The translations under genes were made by a program, and so were the position numbers. DNA of 36,257 nucleotides from positions 1 to 36,257 of the forward strand of contig CADCWN010000217.1 in assembly GCA_902806415.1 (NCBI GenBank), given 5' to 3'. Positions 7,610 through 16,337 of the stretch are shown here, piece by piece (the stretch's first letter is position 1; each line of letters opens with the position of its first letter). The notes beneath the pieces were generated by a model. That model was given only the letters and a program-made list of their open reading frames with translations, ran no database searches and had not been told where the DNA came from. The stretch comes from an uncultured Thermomicrobiales bacterium. GTDB lineage: Bacteria; Chloroflexota; Chloroflexia; Thermomicrobiales; CADCWN01.

Positions 7610-8098
7610 TCAGGCTGGCGGGGGCAGGATCTCGATGGCGTACTTCGGGGCGGTCGCCAGCATCCGCCCGATCGCATCCGGCCCGGCGGGCGGCGGCAGC
7701 GTCGGTGCCTCGGCCGGGACGCCCGCCTCAGCGACGAACCGCTCGAAACCGGAGCCGTTGCCGACCGTCAGCAGCCGCGCCGGGGCGTCGCCCTCGACGC
7801 GGAACGTGTGGGGGAGCCCGCGCGGCAGGAAAACGAAGCCGCCCGGGCCGCCCCGCCAGGTCTGCTCGCCGCAGAAGCCGGACAACTCGCCCTCCAGGAT
7901 GTAGAACGCCTCATCATCCCGGTGGTGGATGTGGGGCGGCGGGTTGAAGCTCGGGGGGAGGAGGAACTCGACGACCGCGTAGGCACCGGCAGTGTGCGCC
8001 GCGTCGACCTTGACGGTCACCAGGGTATCCAGGAACCACACCGCCCGGCCCTCCCCCGGCGCGAGGGTGTACGGCGTGCCGCTCGTCGTGACGTCCAT
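7610..8098 (-). CDS. Cupin domain protein
   Basis: Single-domain cupin of 162 residues. The two conserved motifs are present: HIHHRDDEAFYILEGEL (metal ligands H56, H58, E63) and FLPRGLPHTF (H97). It resembles small quercetin-2,3-dioxygenase-like cupins, but whether it is an enzyme or a ligand-binding protein cannot be told. On the minus strand the start is preceded by a strong AAGGAGG within 8101-8113, which fixes the ATG at 8098. It is transcribed away from the LuxR-type gene, sharing a divergent intergenic region, and converges on the metallopeptidase gene. Confidence 0.87.
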   Translation of the reverse strand: MDVTTSGTPYTLAPGEGRAVWFLDTLVTVKVDAAHTAGAYAVVEFLLPPSFNPPPHIHHRDDEAFYILEGELSGFCGEQTWRGGPGGFVFLPRGLPHTFRVEGDAPARLLTVGNGSGFERFVAEAGVPAEAPTLPPPAGPDAIGRMLATAPKYAIEILPPPA

Positions 8099-8425
8099 CG
8101 GGACCTCCTTTGCATTGCCGCGCGCCGCGCCACCGTGGGCGGGCGATCCGATACGCGAGCCTCACTCGTGAGCCTGTCCATCGTCCGCGCCGGGGACCGG
8201 GTGCGCGACTGCGGGATGTGCCTCTCGCCGCTCCTCGCGCGACGGCTCGCTGGTCTGAGTATGACCCGTCGCCCGCGCGCGGCCTACCCCAGAAATCTGG
8301 GGTTTGGGGGCCGTTCCGGTGCTGCAGCGGCCCTTGCCGCCGGGATGCCGACCGTGCGAGAATAGCCGCGCAACGCTTGCATAGCGCCATGCGGCGCGCC
8401 GAGGTGCACGGGAAGGAGCGTGGGA
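8099..8425. other. Divergent intergenic region, cupin / LuxR regulator
   Basis: Contains the ribosome-binding sites of both flanking genes and the palindrome at 8286-8303. I found no convincing coding sequence and no clear TTGAC/TATAAT pair. Promoters for both directions must lie here or overlap the palindrome. Confidence 0.4.
8286..8303. promoter_or_regulatory. Perfect palindrome, candidate regulator-binding site
   Basis: ACCCCAG-AAAT-CTGGGGT: 7-bp perfect half-sites with a 4-nt centre, between the divergent cupin and LuxR-type genes. Its size and symmetry fit a binding site for a dimeric HTH protein such as the adjacent LuxR-type regulator. Confidence 0.4.
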
Positions 8426-9577
8426 ATGGTCGCCGGGGCGATGCTGCGCGAGCGAGGCTTCGCTGAGGCGAAGCGGCTCTGCTACGCCGGGCTCGACGCG
8501 CCGACGCTGCTGGGCGAGGTGACCGGCCGCCTGCGCCGGGTGGTGCTGTTCGAGGCCCTCTGCGCCCAGACGAACGACCCGCTGAGCGGGCTGCCGACGC
8601 AGACGATCGGCGACGGGCCGATCGGCGAGCGGGAGCACCGCACCTACCTCGAGCACATCTATTTCACTGAGGATCTGGACGACCAGCGCCGGATGGTTCA
8701 GCGGCGCATCCCGGTGGCGCGGCTCTCCGACGCGACCGGGGGCCGACTCGAGCGCGCCCTGCACTGGCGCGAGATCAGCGGCCCCCTCGGGCTGGGACAC
8801 GAGGTGCTCGGCGTCTGCACCGTGGGGCGCGCGCTGTGGGGCAAGGTCTGCCTGGCCCGCGAGCGGGGTCGGCCCGATTTCGAGGAGCGCGAGGTCGCGC
8901 TCCTCGAGCGCATCGCCCCGCACCTCGGCGCGGGCCTGCAGGCGGCGGTCCTGCGCGCGCGGGCGACCGCCGAGCCCGTCGGCGACAGCGCCCCGGGGGT
9001 GCTGGCCCTCGACGACCACGGGCGGGTGGTGCAGCACACCGCCACCGCCGAGCGCTGGCTCCGGGAGGTGGCCCCCCTCGGGCCGGACTGGCTCGAGGGC
9101 GACGGCCTCCCGGCCCCGGTGTGGATGGTGGTCGGTGCCCTGCGCCGGGCGCTCACGCCCGGGACGGAGCGGGAGCTGCACGAGGTGCCGCGCGTCCGCG
9201 TCCGGGCGCGGTCGGGCCGCTGGCTGACCTTCCACGGTGCCCGGACCGAGCCCCGCGCCGGCCGCGCGGGGGAGACGATCGTCGTCGTCGAGCCGTCGCG
9301 GCCCGAGGAGCTGGCATGGCTCCGCGCGTCGGCCTACGGGCTGAGCGCGCGGGAACGCGCGGTGGTGGACCGGGTCGTGCAGGGGGCCGCGACGAAGGAA
9401 ATCGCCCGGGCGCTCGCCATCTCCGAGTACACAGTCCAGGAGCACCTCTCGCACGCCTTCGACAAGGTCGGCGTGCGCGGCCGCCACGCCCTCGTCAAGC
9501 GCCTCTTCTTCGACCTCCTCCACCCCGCGCTGGATGCTCCTTCGGGGGATGACCGGCTGCCCATTCTCCCCGCGTAG
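8426..9577 (+). CDS. LuxR-family transcriptional regulator
   Basis: Regulator of about 383 residues. The long N-terminal part (1-300) looks like a sensory region with GAF/PAS-like character (PGVLALDDHGRVVQHT resembles a PAS strand). The C-terminal 60 residues form a GerE/LuxR HTH: GLSARERAVVDRVVQGAATK, then EIARALAISEYTVQEHLSHA. There is no receiver or ATPase domain, so a direct ligand sensor is likely. ATG 8426 is preferred to GTG 8420 because AAGGAG (8413-8418) is 7 nt from the ATG but only 1 nt from the GTG. It probably controls itself and/or the divergent cupin gene. A small perfect hairpin (CCCCGC-GTA-GCGGGG, 9568-9582) spans its stop codon. Confidence 0.85.
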   Translation: MVAGAMLRERGFAEAKRLCYAGLDAPTLLGEVTGRLRRVVLFEALCAQTNDPLSGLPTQTIGDGPIGEREHRTYLEHIYFTEDLDDQRRMVQRRIPVARLSDATGGRLERALHWREISGPLGLGHEVLGVCTVGRALWGKVCLARERGRPDFEEREVALLERIAPHLGAGLQAAVLRARATAEPVGDSAPGVLALDDHGRVVQHTATAERWLREVAPLGPDWLEGDGLPAPVWMVVGALRRALTPGTERELHEVPRVRVRARSGRWLTFHGARTEPRAGRAGETIVVVEPSRPEELAWLRASAYGLSARERAVVDRVVQGAATKEIARALAISEYTVQEHLSHAFDKVGVRGRHALVKRLFFDLLHPALDAPSGDDRLPILPA

Positions 9578-9649
9578 CGGGGTCGTGGGCGAGGGAACAC
9601 GCGGCGGGAGCGGTCGGAGCACGATCGCAGCACGCCGCCTCCGGTGTCC

Positions 9650-10047
9650 CCCCCTATTAAGGCCCAGGATGGCGCGGGCGACGCCTATCACTTCGCGATC
9701 GAGACGCTGGCCGGGGGGCTTGTCGGCGGCCTCGGCACGCACGACTGCAACCCGCGTAACGGCACCTCCAGCCTCGGTATCGGCATCCGCCCCGAGAATT
9801 GGTGGCGCGGCTACGCCGCCGAGGCGATCACTCTCGCCCTGCGCTATTACTTCGCGGAGCTGCGCTACCAGAAGTTTTCGCCGGCATCTACAGCTTCAAC
9901 GAGCCGTCACTCCGTCTCTTCGCGCGCCTCGGTTTCGCCCACGAAGGTCGCCAGCGGCGGATGATCTACACCGCCGATCAGTTCTCCGACCTCGTCCTCC
10001 TCGCCCAAACAGTCGAGGAATTCGCGGCTAGAGACAATCCCGACTAG
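9650..10047 (+). pseudogene. GNAT N-acetyltransferase remnant (truncated and frameshifted)
   Basis: Residues typical of a RimJ/RimL-like GNAT run from about 9650 (FAIETLAGGLVGGLGTHDCN, GIGIRPENWWRGYAAEAI) to LRYQK at about 9876. The sequence then continues in the next frame as VFAGIYSFNEPSLRLFARLG to the stop at 10047. One missing base in the AAGTTTT run near 9876-9882 explains the shift. The first 60 or so residues of a normal GNAT are also absent. The frameshift alone could be a sequencing error; together with the missing N-terminus a pseudogene is more likely. Confidence 0.72.
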
Positions 10048-10191
10048 CGGACGGACCCCCGGACGATCCCGTTGACCTGGCCGGACGGTCGCCACCCCTC
10101 CTCCTCTCGCTCCCGCCGGTCGGCACACGACTTGCGGAGGAGGCCGCTGGGCTGCCGTTATCTGAGCGGCCACGAAGCGCGACGGTGCAGG

Positions 10192-11748
10192 ATGGGTGTG
10201 GCGCACGATCTCGACGCAACGCAACAGATTTTGCTCGATCAGATCGGCGGCGCGGTCGCGATCCTCGATGCGCGCCAGCCGTCGCTGCCAACCCTTGCGC
10301 TCAACCTTGCCTGCCGCAACCTGCTCGCCGATCACACCGGCCTGCGCGATGCGGCGGCGTGGGGCGATCTCTTCCCCCCGACCGATGATTACGATATTCC
10401 CGCCGCATTGCGGGCGATCGTCGCCAGCGGCGAGGCCCGTGAGATCCGGGGAGTCAAGCTCACGCGCGATGAGGGAGCGTTGCACTATCCGGGCGCGACG
10501 TACTGGGACTGGGGAGGCCAGCCGGTACACGGCGCCGATGGCCGCGTCGATCGGATCATCGTGACGCTCGTCGAGGTGACGGCGCAGCGGCCCGGCGCGC
10601 GGGTGCGGCAGGTTCGCGCCGGGCACGAGATGGAGAATCCAACCGGGGGCGAACGGAGCCCCGGCGACGAGTTGGCGGCGGTCATCGGCGCGCTCGCCGA
10701 TGGGGTGCTCATCCTCGCTGCGCGAGGCGATGTGGTGGAGGCGAATCCCGCCGGGTTACGCCTGCTCAACCTGCCGTCGGATTTCCAGGGTCGCGGGCTG
10801 CACGAGTTCCTCCGGCCGCCGGCAGTACAGCGCGACGACGGCCAACCCTTCGATCCGCACAACGACTTCCTCGGCCCGATCCTCGCCGGTCACATCCCCG
10901 CCGACGCCCAGTTGCTGATCGATACGGGGTCGCCCGGCCAGCCCGAGCGGTTCATCAGCCTCACCGCCGTGCCGATCGGCGGCACCCCCGAGGCGAACGG
11001 CGGCGCGGTCATCCTCGTGCGCGACATCAGCTCCCGGAAAGATGTTGAGCGGGAGAAAGATGCGTTCCTCTCCCTCATCTCCCACGAGATCAAGTCGCCG
11101 CTCACCTCGATCAAGGGCTTCTCACAGCTGGCGGCGCGGACGATCGAGTCGGACGACGATCCGCTGGGGCGCACCCGGAAGCATCTGCGGGTCATCGAGC
11201 AGCAGACCGATCGGATCGGGCGACTGCTCGGCGATCTCTCCGACGTCTCGCGCCTGCAACGTGATCGCCTCCACCTGGACCCGACCGTGTTCGATCTCGT
11301 CCCCATCATCCGCGCGACCGTCGAGCAACAACAGTCGGTTCTCAGCAACCATCGGATCACCGTCGCGCTCCCGGAGGAGCCGCTGATCGTGCGCGCTGAT
11401 CCGCAGCGTATCCAGCAGATCCTGGAGATTCTCCTCGCCAACGCCGCCCAATATAGCCCACAGGCGGACAGGATCGCGGTGACGCTCGACCGGCGCGGCG
11501 CGCGCGCCGCGCTCACCGTGCGCGATTGGGGGATCGGTATCCCGAGCGAGGAGCAACCGCGCGTCTTCGAGCGCTTCTATCGCGCCCCCGGCGTGGGCGG
11601 TGGTGGACTCGGCCTCGGCCTCTTCATCGCCCGGCAGATCGCCGCGCGCAGCGATGGCGCGCTGGCCGTCGAGAGCGCGCCCGGCGAGGGGAGCACTTTC
11701 CGGCTCGATCTCCCGCTCGCCCACCCCGACTCGGCGATCGACGACTGA
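10192..11748 (+). CDS. PAS-domain sensor histidine kinase (orphan)
   Basis: About 518 residues without transmembrane segments, so probably cytosolic. Two PAS-like modules (about 1-140 and 155-285) precede the HisKA domain FLSLISHEIKSPLTSIKGFS with phospho-acceptor H298, and an HATPase domain with N box NAAQYSPQ, DWGIGIP and GGGGLGLGLFIARQI. No response regulator is adjacent, so its partner is unknown. An in-frame upstream TTG at 10072 gives Arg/Ser-rich sequence unlike a PAS N-terminus, so the ATG at 10192 is preferred, although its ribosome-binding site is weak. It converges on the MFS gene, with the 11759-11861 hairpin between them. Confidence 0.85.
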   Translation: MGVAHDLDATQQILLDQIGGAVAILDARQPSLPTLALNLACRNLLADHTGLRDAAAWGDLFPPTDDYDIPAALRAIVASGEAREIRGVKLTRDEGALHYPGATYWDWGGQPVHGADGRVDRIIVTLVEVTAQRPGARVRQVRAGHEMENPTGGERSPGDELAAVIGALADGVLILAARGDVVEANPAGLRLLNLPSDFQGRGLHEFLRPPAVQRDDGQPFDPHNDFLGPILAGHIPADAQLLIDTGSPGQPERFISLTAVPIGGTPEANGGAVILVRDISSRKDVEREKDAFLSLISHEIKSPLTSIKGFSQLAARTIESDDDPLGRTRKHLRVIEQQTDRIGRLLGDLSDVSRLQRDRLHLDPTVFDLVPIIRATVEQQQSVLSNHRITVALPEEPLIVRADPQRIQQILEILLANAAQYSPQADRIAVTLDRRGARAALTVRDWGIGIPSEEQPRVFERFYRAPGVGGGGLGLGLFIARQIAARSDGALAVESAPGEGSTFRLDLPLAHPDSAIDD

Positions 11749-11758
11749 GGGGACGATC

Positions 11759-11861
11759 ACCGCAGAGGCGCAGAGGCGCAGAGGGCCGCAGAGAGGGCGA
11801 AATTTGATCGCTATTCTCGTTCCCTCTCTGCGGCCCTCTGCGTACTCTGCGCCTCTGCGGT
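11759..11861. repeat. Octad-repeat hairpin between convergent genes
   Basis: Left arm 11759-11797 contains CGCAGAGG three times in tandem plus a CCGCAGAGAGGG end. Right arm 11822-11861 is its reverse complement apart from a small mismatch/indel; the loop is 24 nt. The roughly 39-bp stem lies between the histidine kinase and the oppositely oriented MFS gene and could terminate both transcripts. The MFS reading frame ends inside it, so the last residues of the transporter (about EFTAEAQSTQRAAERERE) are repeat-encoded. From memory, similar CGCAGAG repeats occur in many unrelated bacteria. Confidence 0.9.
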
Positions 11862-13124
11862 AAATTCGCCCCCCCCGTCGATCAGCACGATCGCCCCGGT
11901 CGCCAGCAGCGCGATCGTGATCACGATCCAGAAGACCGGCTCGTAGCGCCCGAACAGCCCGTAGAGCAACCCGGCGGTGACCGGCGCGAGCGCGCGCGCC
12001 CCGGTCACGAACAGGGCCAGCATCCCGCTGATGCTGCCGTAATTGGCCCGCCCGTAGAGCTCGGCGACCAGCGCCGCCCGCGCCGGGGTGATCGCCCCGA
12101 AGCCGATCCCGAAGAGGATGACGAAGGCGAAGACCCCCGCCGTCGTGCCGGTCAGCACCAGCACCAGGATACCGAGCGCCTGCACCGCGAAAATCCCCCC
12201 CGCCACGAAGCGGCGCGGCACCCACGCCCCGAGCGGCGTGAAGATCAGCCGCCCCGGCAGGGCCAGCGTGCCGATCAACCCGGCGGCGGTCGCAGCGAAG
12301 CTGGGGGAGAAGCCGTGGTCGATCAGGTACGGGATCAGGTGGACCGTCACGGCGACGTTGGCGAAGAAGGCCAGACAGAAGCCGATCGTCAGCCAGCGGA
12401 ACGACCGACTGCGCAGCGCCACTCCGGTCGCGACACTGGTCTCCTCGCCCGCAGGCGCGCCCGTCGCCGGGACGGGCGCGGGACGGCCATCCAGCACCAG
12501 ACCCAAATCCTCCGGTCGCCGCCGCAAGACCAGTGCGTGCGGCGGGATCGTCAGGATGGCGAGGATCGCCGCCAGCGCGACCAGCGCCGCGCGCCAGCCG
12601 TAGGTGCCCACCAGCCAAGAGATCAGCGGGATGTAGATCACGCTGGCGAAGCCACCGACGAAGGTGATGATCGTCAAGGCGCGACTCCGCCCGCGCGCGA
12701 ACCAGGTCGCGATCGCCGCGAACGCCGGTTCGTAGAGGGTCGCGGCCATCGCCAGGCCGAGGCCGACGAAGATCAAGAAGAAGACCGGCTCGACCCGCAC
12801 CGTCGCCCAGGCGAGCAGCAGGCAGGCGGCACCGACCGAGCCCCCGGTCATCAGCAGGCGCGGGCCGTGCTGATCGACCCATCGACCGACGAACGGCCCG
12901 GCAAGGCCGGAGCAGAGGAGCGCCAGCGAGAACGCCCCGGTCAGCGCCCCACGGGTCCAACCGAGTTCGCGTTCCATCGGGGTGATGAAGACCGAGAAGC
13001 CGTAATAGAGGATCCCCCAGGAGGTGACTTGTCCCCACGACAGCGCGAGCAGCAGCCACCAGCCATAGTAGACTCCGCGCACGCCGCGCCCTGTTTCGTC
13101 GCCGTAGCGCCCGGACCCTGCCAT
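11811..13124 (-). CDS. MFS transporter (12 TM), divergent from ArsR-acetyltransferase
   Basis: About 437 residues, a major facilitator resembling the OFA/monocarboxylate-type group. It has the N-terminal VYYGWWLLLALSWGQ helix, the loop 2-3 signature GPFVGRWVDQHGPRLL, a central cytoplasmic loop around PAPVPATGAPAGEE, and a second six-helix half. Start 13124 is chosen because GAAGGA precedes it; GTG 13139 has no ribosome-binding site. The C-terminal tail is encoded by the octad repeat. Divergent transcription from a regulator-acetyltransferase fusion, with an inverted repeat between, suggests an exporter for the same toxic compound that the acetyltransferase modifies. That link is inference. 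Confidence 0.88.
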   Translation of the reverse strand: MAGSGRYGDETGRGVRGVYYGWWLLLALSWGQVTSWGILYYGFSVFITPMERELGWTRGALTGAFSLALLCSGLAGPFVGRWVDQHGPRLLMTGGSVGAACLLLAWATVRVEPVFFLIFVGLGLAMAATLYEPAFAAIATWFARGRSRALTIITFVGGFASVIYIPLISWLVGTYGWRAALVALAAILAILTIPPHALVLRRRPEDLGLVLDGRPAPVPATGAPAGEETSVATGVALRSRSFRWLTIGFCLAFFANVAVTVHLIPYLIDHGFSPSFAATAAGLIGTLALPGRLIFTPLGAWVPRRFVAGGIFAVQALGILVLVLTGTTAGVFAFVILFGIGFGAITPARAALVAELYGRANYGSISGMLALFVTGARALAPVTAGLLYGLFGRYEPVFWIVITIALLATGAIVLIDGGGEFTAEAQSTQRAAERERE

Positions 13125-13140
13125 CCCCGCATCCTTCACC

Positions 13141-13169
13141 TTGACAGCGATGCCAGAGTATCGGAGAAT
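13141..13169 (+). promoter_or_regulatory. Predicted promoter of the ArsR-acetyltransferase gene
   Basis: Perfect -35 TTGACA (13141-13146), 17-nt spacer, GAGAAT (13164-13169). The -10 overlaps the left half of the inverted repeat at 13159-13184, as expected for repression by the gene's own product. Confidence 0.45.
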
Positions 13170-13184
13170 CCCGTTTATCCGATA
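13159..13184. promoter_or_regulatory. Inverted repeat, candidate ArsR-type operator
   Basis: TATCGGA (13159-13165), 12-nt centre, TCCGATA (13178-13184): perfect 7-bp half-sites between the divergent MFS and ArsR-fusion genes. Size and half-site spacing fit the dyads bound by ArsR-family winged-helix dimers. It would cover the predicted -10 of the fusion gene and lies about 35 nt upstream of the MFS start. Confidence 0.55.
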
Positions 13185-13229
13185 GCAGCCACTCTAGCGG
13201 AGAAGCATACGGAGCGCAAGGGGGCCACA

Positions 13230-14069
13230 ATGCGCGGGCAGGAGCGGATGCAATCGGTCGCCGAGGCACGGGCGCTGCGGATGTTGCGCGCCCTCGCCAG
13301 CCCGGCGCGGTTCCGCATCGTCGAAATCCTCGCCGAGCGGAAAGATGGCACCTCGCCGCAGTTGATGGACGAATTGGGCCTGGCGCAGTCCAGCTTGCAC
13401 GATCATCTGACCGCCCTGCGCGAGGCGGGGCTCATCCAGGCGAGCGGGGATGGGCCGAATCGCTACTACTGCCTCGATCCGACGGCGCTGGAATATCTCG
13501 GTGCCTACCTCAGCGGGATCGGGCAGCGGGCGCGCAGTTGGACCGGGGCGGTGAGGGCGACGCGCACGGAGGGGGAGATGGGGATTCGCGAGGCGACGAG
13601 CGCCGATGCGGCGGCGATTGCGCGGATTTACAACCATGGGATCGAGGACCGCGTGGCGACCCTGGAGACCGAGCCCCGCACCCCCGAGGAGCGCGCCGCG
13701 TGGCTGGCGGCGCGGGGGCCGCGCCACCCGGTTCTCGTCGCCACCGACGCCGCGGGCGCGATCGTCGGCTGGGGCGCGCTCAACCCGTTCAACCCGCGCC
13801 CGGTCTACGATCATGTCGTCGATTTCTCCCTCTACGTCGCGCGCGACCAGCGCGGGCGCGGGATCGGCGACGCCCTCCTCGGCGCGCTGGAGACGCGGGC
13901 GCGGGCGCTCGGCTACCACAAGATGGTGCTGGCGGCCTTCCCGACCAACGCGCCCGGTATGCGCCTCTACGAGCGCCACGGCTTCACGACGGTCGGCATC
14001 TACCACGAGCAGGGGATGATCGACGGCCAGTGGGTCGACGTGATCATCATGGAGCGCCTGCTCGGGTAG
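13230..14069 (+). CDS. Fusion: ArsR-type HTH regulator + phosphinothricin/arsinothricin-type GNAT acetyltransferase
   Basis: A single 279-residue frame. Residues 1-100 form an ArsR-like winged helix (LASPARFRIVEILAERKDG, LGLAQSSLHDHLTALREAGL). It has only one Cys and lacks the ELCVCDL metal site, so it probably does not sense arsenite in the classical way. Residues 117-279 form a GNAT close to the Pat/Bar/ArsN1 group (IARIYNHGI, ETEPRTPEERAAWL, acetyl-CoA loop QRGRGIG, and PTNAPGMRLYERHGFTTVGI). Known relatives acetylate the free amino group of glutamate-analogue toxins such as phosphinothricin or arsinothricin. A second start (ATG 13578 after GGAGG) could give free acetyltransferase. The divergent MFS gene and the operator-like repeat suggest a self-regulated resistance module. 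Confidence 0.85.
   Translation: MRGQERMQSVAEARALRMLRALASPARFRIVEILAERKDGTSPQLMDELGLAQSSLHDHLTALREAGLIQASGDGPNRYYCLDPTALEYLGAYLSGIGQRARSWTGAVRATRTEGEMGIREATSADAAAIARIYNHGIEDRVATLETEPRTPEERAAWLAARGPRHPVLVATDAAGAIVGWGALNPFNPRPVYDHVVDFSLYVARDQRGRGIGDALLGALETRARALGYHKMVLAAFPTNAPGMRLYERHGFTTVGIYHEQGMIDGQWVDVIIMERLLG
13568..13580 (+). promoter_or_regulatory. Internal ribosome-binding site and start inside the ArsR-GNAT fusion
   Basis: GGAGG (13568-13572) lies 5 nt before ATG 13578, which is in frame and is exactly where a stand-alone acetyltransferase of this family would begin (MGIREATSADA). It could allow production of the enzyme without the DNA-binding domain, or it may be a relic of two separate genes. 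Confidence 0.4.
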
Positions 14070-14127
14070 CCCACTGCGACGGAGCGCGGCGATGGGGGTG
14101 GGGCAGCGATCGGTGTCAACCGGCTCG

Positions 14128-14156
14128 TTGACGCCCCGATGGGCCAACGCTACACT
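14128..14156 (+). promoter_or_regulatory. Predicted promoter of the DDN-like oxidoreductase gene
   Basis: TTGACG (14128-14133), 17-nt spacer, TACACT (14151-14156), 45 nt before the ATG. Almost the same hexamers occur upstream of the next gene. Confidence 0.6.
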
Positions 14157-14200
14157 GTCGGCGTCGGGGCGATCTGCGCGATGCGGACAAGGGGCGACCG

Positions 14201-14671
14201 ATGACATCCGGGGACACGGCAGGGCAAGAGGGCAGCGCGGCGACGCGCTTCGCGATGCGGTCCTTGGGCAGCCTCCATCGCGGCCTCTTTCGCCTGAGTC
14301 GCGGCAGGATCGGCGGGAAGGTGGGCCAACTCCCGGTCCTCCTGCTGACGACCACAGGCCGGAAGAGCGGGCAACCGCGCACCTGGCCGCTGGGCTATAT
14401 CCGCGATGGGGAGCGTCTGGTCGTCGTCGCCTCGGCCGGTGGCGAGCCGAAGCACCCGGCCTGGTACGTGAATCTGCGCGCGGACCCGCGCGTGACCGTC
14501 CAATTGGGAGGCGAGTCGGTCGCGATGCGCGCCGAGACCGCCACGGGGCCGGAGCGCGCGCGACTGTGGGGCCGACTGATCGCCGTCTTCCCCGGCTTCG
14601 CCGAGTATCAGCGGAAGACCAGCCGCGAGATTCCGGTCGTGGTCCTCACCGGGGCGACAACGGCACCATAA
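14201..14671 (+). CDS. Deazaflavin (F420)-dependent nitroreductase-family oxidoreductase (DDN-like)
   Basis: Protein of 156 residues with the split beta-barrel fold of the DDN/F420H2-dependent reductase family. The diagnostic run is LLLTTTGRKSGQPRTWPLGY, then ASAGGEPKHPAWYVNLRADP and VTVQLGG. Relatives use reduced F420 to reduce quinones, nitroimidazoles or other unsaturated compounds; the substrate here is unknown. The hydrophilic first 20 residues are not a signal peptide. It has its own predicted promoter and is probably monocistronic. Together with the luciferase-like protein at 31976 it suggests that the organism makes F420. Confidence 0.88.
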   Translation: MTSGDTAGQEGSAATRFAMRSLGSLHRGLFRLSRGRIGGKVGQLPVLLLTTTGRKSGQPRTWPLGYIRDGERLVVVASAGGEPKHPAWYVNLRADPRVTVQLGGESVAMRAETATGPERARLWGRLIAVFPGFAEYQRKTSREIPVVVLTGATTAP

Positions 14672-14722
14672 CCTCCCCAGCAGGACACCCCGGCCCCGCC
14701 GCCGCCGACCTTTGTCCCGCGC

Positions 14723-14752
14723 TTGACGCCCCTCCCGGCACGCCACTACACT
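14723..14752 (+). promoter_or_regulatory. Predicted promoter of the DAHP synthase gene
   Basis: TTGACG (14723-14728), 18-nt spacer, TACACT (14747-14752), about 105 nt before the start codon. It reuses the TTGACG and TACACT boxes found upstream of the preceding gene. The long leader shows no obvious attenuator or Trp/Phe-rich leader peptide. Confidence 0.55.
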
Positions 14753-14857
14753 GCCAGCGCCGCGACCGGAGCCAGGCGCCGCGCGTCGTCCCCCCGTGGG
14801 GCGGCATGAGGCGCGACCATCCGGCGCAGATGAGCTGTGGGTGAGGGAGGACGAGCG

Positions 14858-16165
<1,308 letters not shown>

Positions 16166-16281
16166 GCCGGGCCGGGCGCGTCCGGCGGGGCGATGGATCG
16201 TCGGGGTGACCTTATGGCAACCACAGCCTGCCGGTCGCAGCTTTAATCCACCGGCAGTCCTCGGGGATATGTAGTACTGCG

Positions 16282-16314
16282 GGGCGGGGCGGGGGCATTG
16301 CCCCCGCCCCGCCC
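16282..16314. terminator. Bidirectional hairpin terminator
   Basis: Perfect 15-bp GC stem (GGGCGGGGCGGGGGC with its complement) and a 3-nt ATT loop, between the convergent DAHP synthase and SMP-30 genes. No U-tract, but exceptionally stable. Its position suits termination in both directions. Confidence 0.65.
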
Positions 16315-16337
16315 TGTAGCAGCTCGCGCGCGATCGT

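Noticed and set aside
8162-9742. 526-codon minus-strand open frame over the LuxR-type gene
   Set aside because: Shadow of the plus-strand regulator, which has a recognisable HTH; no domain seen in the antisense product.
12315-13229. Very long in-frame extension upstream of the ArsR-acetyltransferase fusion
   Set aside because: It is antisense to the MFS gene, has the charged Arg/Asp/Pro-rich composition of a shadow frame, and lies upstream of the predicted promoter. The ATG at 13230 gives a normal ArsR N-terminus.
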